Shown in pieces: positions 62,290 to 64,000 of a stretch of DNA of 64,000 nucleotides. How positions within the stretch are numbered: position 1 is the first letter of the stretch; each line of letters begins with the position of its first letter. Made by a program: the position numbers and the translations under genes. The DNA comes from Rhizobium bangladeshense. Its GTDB lineage: Bacteria; Pseudomonadota; Alphaproteobacteria; Rhizobiales; Rhizobiaceae. The DNA lies in contig NZ_LYPL01000013.1 of assembly GCF_001662075.1 (NCBI RefSeq), positions 124,001 through 188,000 of the forward strand. Reading direction: 5' to 3'. Under the pieces are notes generated by a model. The model was not told where the DNA came from. It ran no database searches and saw only the letters and a list, made by a program, of their open reading frames with translations.

Positions 62290-62708
62290 AATATTTGCTG
62301 GATACCAATGTTGTTTCCGAACTGCGAAAGGTCGGAGACGGCAAGGCAGATGCCAATGTGGTCGCATGGGCCGGGGCGCAAGATACCGCGAGCTTATGCA
62401 TCTCCGCCATCACGATCCTGGAGCTGGAACGGGGAATACTCGGCGTGCAGCGCCGAGATGCGGCGCAGGGGGCTCGCCTGCGTGCATGGCTGGAAAATCA
62501 GGTGCGGCCCGCATTCGCCGGCCGTATCCTGCCGGTCGATGACGCGATCGCCACACGCTGCGCGCATCTGCATATTCCGGATCGGCGCAATGAAGTGGAT
62601 GCTCTGATTGCCGCAACCGCCCTGGTTCTCGGCCTGACCGTGGTTACGCGTAATATCAGGGATTTCGAAGGCGCGGGCGTTGTCGTATTGGATCCGTGGC
62701 AGGGTTGA
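62286..62708 (+). CDS. vapC: VapC-family PIN-domain toxin
   Basis: A 140-aa PIN-domain ribonuclease with a TTG start overlapping the antitoxin stop. The metal-binding acids are visible: D6 in LLDTNVVSE, Glu in ITILELERG, Asp in NEVDALIAATA and Asp in VVTRNIRDFEG. It cleaves specific RNAs (typically tRNAs or rRNA) when freed from its antitoxin. The weak start codon is in line with lower toxin than antitoxin synthesis. Confidence 0.93.
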   Translation: MKYLLDTNVVSELRKVGDGKADANVVAWAGAQDTASLCISAITILELERGILGVQRRDAAQGARLRAWLENQVRPAFAGRILPVDDAIATRCAHLHIPDRRNEVDALIAATALVLGLTVVTRNIRDFEGAGVVVLDPWQG

Positions 62709-62723
62709 TGTCTTTGCGTCCGG

Positions 62724-64000
62724 TCATGGCAGCTGGTGTATGGCCACATCAGGAACAACATGCCGCGCGATCTCGCAGAGATGCCAGTGATGGGTGAGGT
62801 AGATGACCTGCCCGACCTTTGCCATTGCGCCGAGCAGGCGGAAAACCTCTTCGGAGCGGGGATTGTCGAAGCTCTCCATAATGTCGTCGGCGATGAAGGG
62901 CACGGGCGGGCGAAGCGCTGCGAATTCCTCGTAACCCGCCAGCCGAAGCGCGAGATAGAGCTGGAACTGCGTGCCGGTCGACATCGCGTCCGCAAGCTTC
63001 GAGCCGCCGTCGCGCGACACGCCGATCAGTATTTCCTTGTCCCGGTCGGGCTGGGTCGTCAGGCCGGAATAGTTGCCGCCGGTGATCAGGTGAAAAGCTT
63101 CCGATGCGCGGTTCATCATCGAGCTGCGGTGTTTTTCGCGATAGATGCGCAGCGCCTGTTCGGCTGCGAGCGTGCCGGCGCGCAGCGTCAGATGCCGCAC
63201 GGCCAGTTCCTCGATCTCGAGGAAGATGGTTCGGCGCTTGGCCTCGATCCGGGCTACCGCGTCGTCTCCGCCGACGGCCTCGAGCTTCTGCCGCGCCAGC
63301 GACACGTCGGAATAGAGAAGTTTCGCCCGCTCGGTGAGATCCTCGATCCGGGCGCCGAGCTCCATCGCGTCGCGTTCGACGGCATCGGCATCGATATCGG
63401 CAAGGCGGCGTTCGGCTTCGGAAAAACTTGCCGCGCGCAATGCCTCGGTGATCTGGCCGCGCAAGGTGGCGGCGCGCGCCTCCAGCCGGTCCCGCTCCCG
63501 CGCCTGGTTGAGGAATGCTTCGACTGAGGCAAGCGAGTCCGTGCCGAAATAGCCGGTCAGTTCATTCTTGCGGGCATTGTGAACGGCCAGTTCCTCCTCC
63601 AGCGCCCGGCGTTTCTCCAACTGTTTTTCGAGATCCGCCTGCCGATCTGCCCGAAGTTGCGCCGCATGTCGCGCTGCCTCATGGCGTTCCACCAGCGCAT
63701 TGGCGGAGGCGAGCGTATCGGATGCCAACCGGCTGAGGCCGCAGTCCGCGAGAAGCCCGGCAATATCCCCACGGAATTGCTCCTGATCGCGCTCCATCGC
63801 GGCAACGCGGCTTGCGAGGTCATCCCGCTCCTTCAGGATGGCGGGCAGTGTGGCGAGCGCATCCAGCACGGCGCGGACGGCGGCCATCGAGCCGGCCTTG
63901 TCGGCAAACCAGGTTCGCGACAGAGCCTCCGCCCATTCCCGGTTCCAGGCCGCGACCGCGGCTTCCGCCTCCTGCTGGTCGCGCTCACGTTCCCTGACAT
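62724..64000 (-). CDS. YhaN-like AAA/SMC-type ATPase, C-terminal part
   Basis: The gene runs off the right edge: the frame is open from 64000 to the stop at 62724 (425 residues seen), with no internal start needed. The visible part is a long coiled coil (Glu/Arg/Ala-rich heptads) followed by an ATPase C-lobe: a signature-like SKLADAMSTGTQFQLYLALRLAGYEEFA, Walker B PFIADDIMESFDNPRSEEVF, and the H-loop LTHHWHLCEIA. This matches YhaN/RecF/SbcC-type DNA-repair-like ATPases, usually about 1,100 aa and paired with a YhaO-type nuclease, which would lie beyond the window. Confidence 0.88.
   Translation of the reverse strand, partial: VRERERDQQEAEAAVAAWNREWAEALSRTWFADKAGSMAAVRAVLDALATLPAILKERDDLASRVAAMERDQEQFRGDIAGLLADCGLSRLASDTLASANALVERHEAARHAAQLRADRQADLEKQLEKRRALEEELAVHNARKNELTGYFGTDSLASVEAFLNQARERDRLEARAATLRGQITEALRAASFSEAERRLADIDADAVERDAMELGARIEDLTERAKLLYSDVSLARQKLEAVGGDDAVARIEAKRRTIFLEIEELAVRHLTLRAGTLAAEQALRIYREKHRSSMMNRASEAFHLITGGNYSGLTTQPDRDKEILIGVSRDGGSKLADAMSTGTQFQLYLALRLAGYEEFAALRPPVPFIADDIMESFDNPRSEEVFRLLGAMAKVGQVIYLTHHWHLCEIARHVVPDVAIHQLP

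Overview
The window looks like a GC-rich alphaproteobacterial replicon, most likely Rhizobium or a close relative in the Rhizobiaceae. The grounds are the codon use, the density of ABC uptake systems, the RIME-like inverted repeats near 20.7-20.9 kb, a FixK/FNR-type box and a plant-associated LuxR solo. I see no rRNA, tRNA, CRISPR array, insertion sequence or phage gene. Nearly all the DNA is coding. Most operons are tightly packed, with ATGA/TGATG overlaps.

Layout. 0-1.6 kb: a Tim44-like membrane protein and a YbaK-type deacylase. 1.8-9 kb (cluster A): a complete MalFGK-type ABC importer co-transcribed with a cytosolic glycerophosphodiester phosphodiesterase (GDPD), a LacI regulator and an inositol-monophosphatase-family enzyme. 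9-16 kb, minus strand (cluster B): a peptide-type ABC importer with a class V aminotransferase and a divergent GDPD. 16.3-24.7 kb (cluster C): a LacI repressor divergent from an oxidoreductase, a TIM-barrel isomerase, a sugar ABC importer and a second IMPase-family protein, with a clear operator and promoter between them. 24.7-28.7 kb (cluster D): a four-gene ABC importer of the iron/polyamine/organophosphate class. 28.9-31.9 kb: msrA, then a LysR regulator divergent from an unusual SDR and an RraA-like protein. 32-39.3 kb: a BMP-type nucleobase/nucleoside importer with an amidase and a cytosine deaminase. 39.5-41.3 kb: a phospholipid operon (PlsC-like, CdsA) whose first gene, a CDP-alcohol phosphatidyltransferase, has lost its catalytic core. 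41.4-43.3 kb: CbpM/CbpA chaperones and a universal stress protein behind a FixK/FNR-like promoter. 44.4-46.4 kb: a Tm-1-like/PEP-hydrolase-like pair divergent from a GntR regulator. 47.3-51.8 kb (cluster E): a sugar importer without its own ATPase, an oxidoreductase and a cupin. 52-52.9 kb: a YghU-type glutathione transferase.

53-61.9 kb is the most striking region. A LuxR-family protein has the ligand-pocket changes typical of plant-signal-sensing solos (Met and Trp where AHL receptors have Trp57 and Tyr61). It sits between two proline-iminopeptidase-family hydrolases. One of these heads an operon with a complete peptide-type ABC importer; the other is followed by a convergent acetamidase/formamidase. 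The two promoter regions flanking the luxR gene carry the same 22-bp lux-box-like dyad in opposite orientations. This matches the PipR/OryR/XccR logic: import a plant-derived peptide or amide, sense it, and hydrolyse it. The window ends with a Phd/VapC toxin-antitoxin pair under a palindromic operator, then the C-terminal part of a large YhaN-like ATPase running off the right edge.

Overall this is an accessory or secondary-replicon-like scavenging region for life near plants. It contains at least seven ABC importers with matching regulators and catabolic enzymes. All functions are inferred from sequence motifs and context; no database search could be run.
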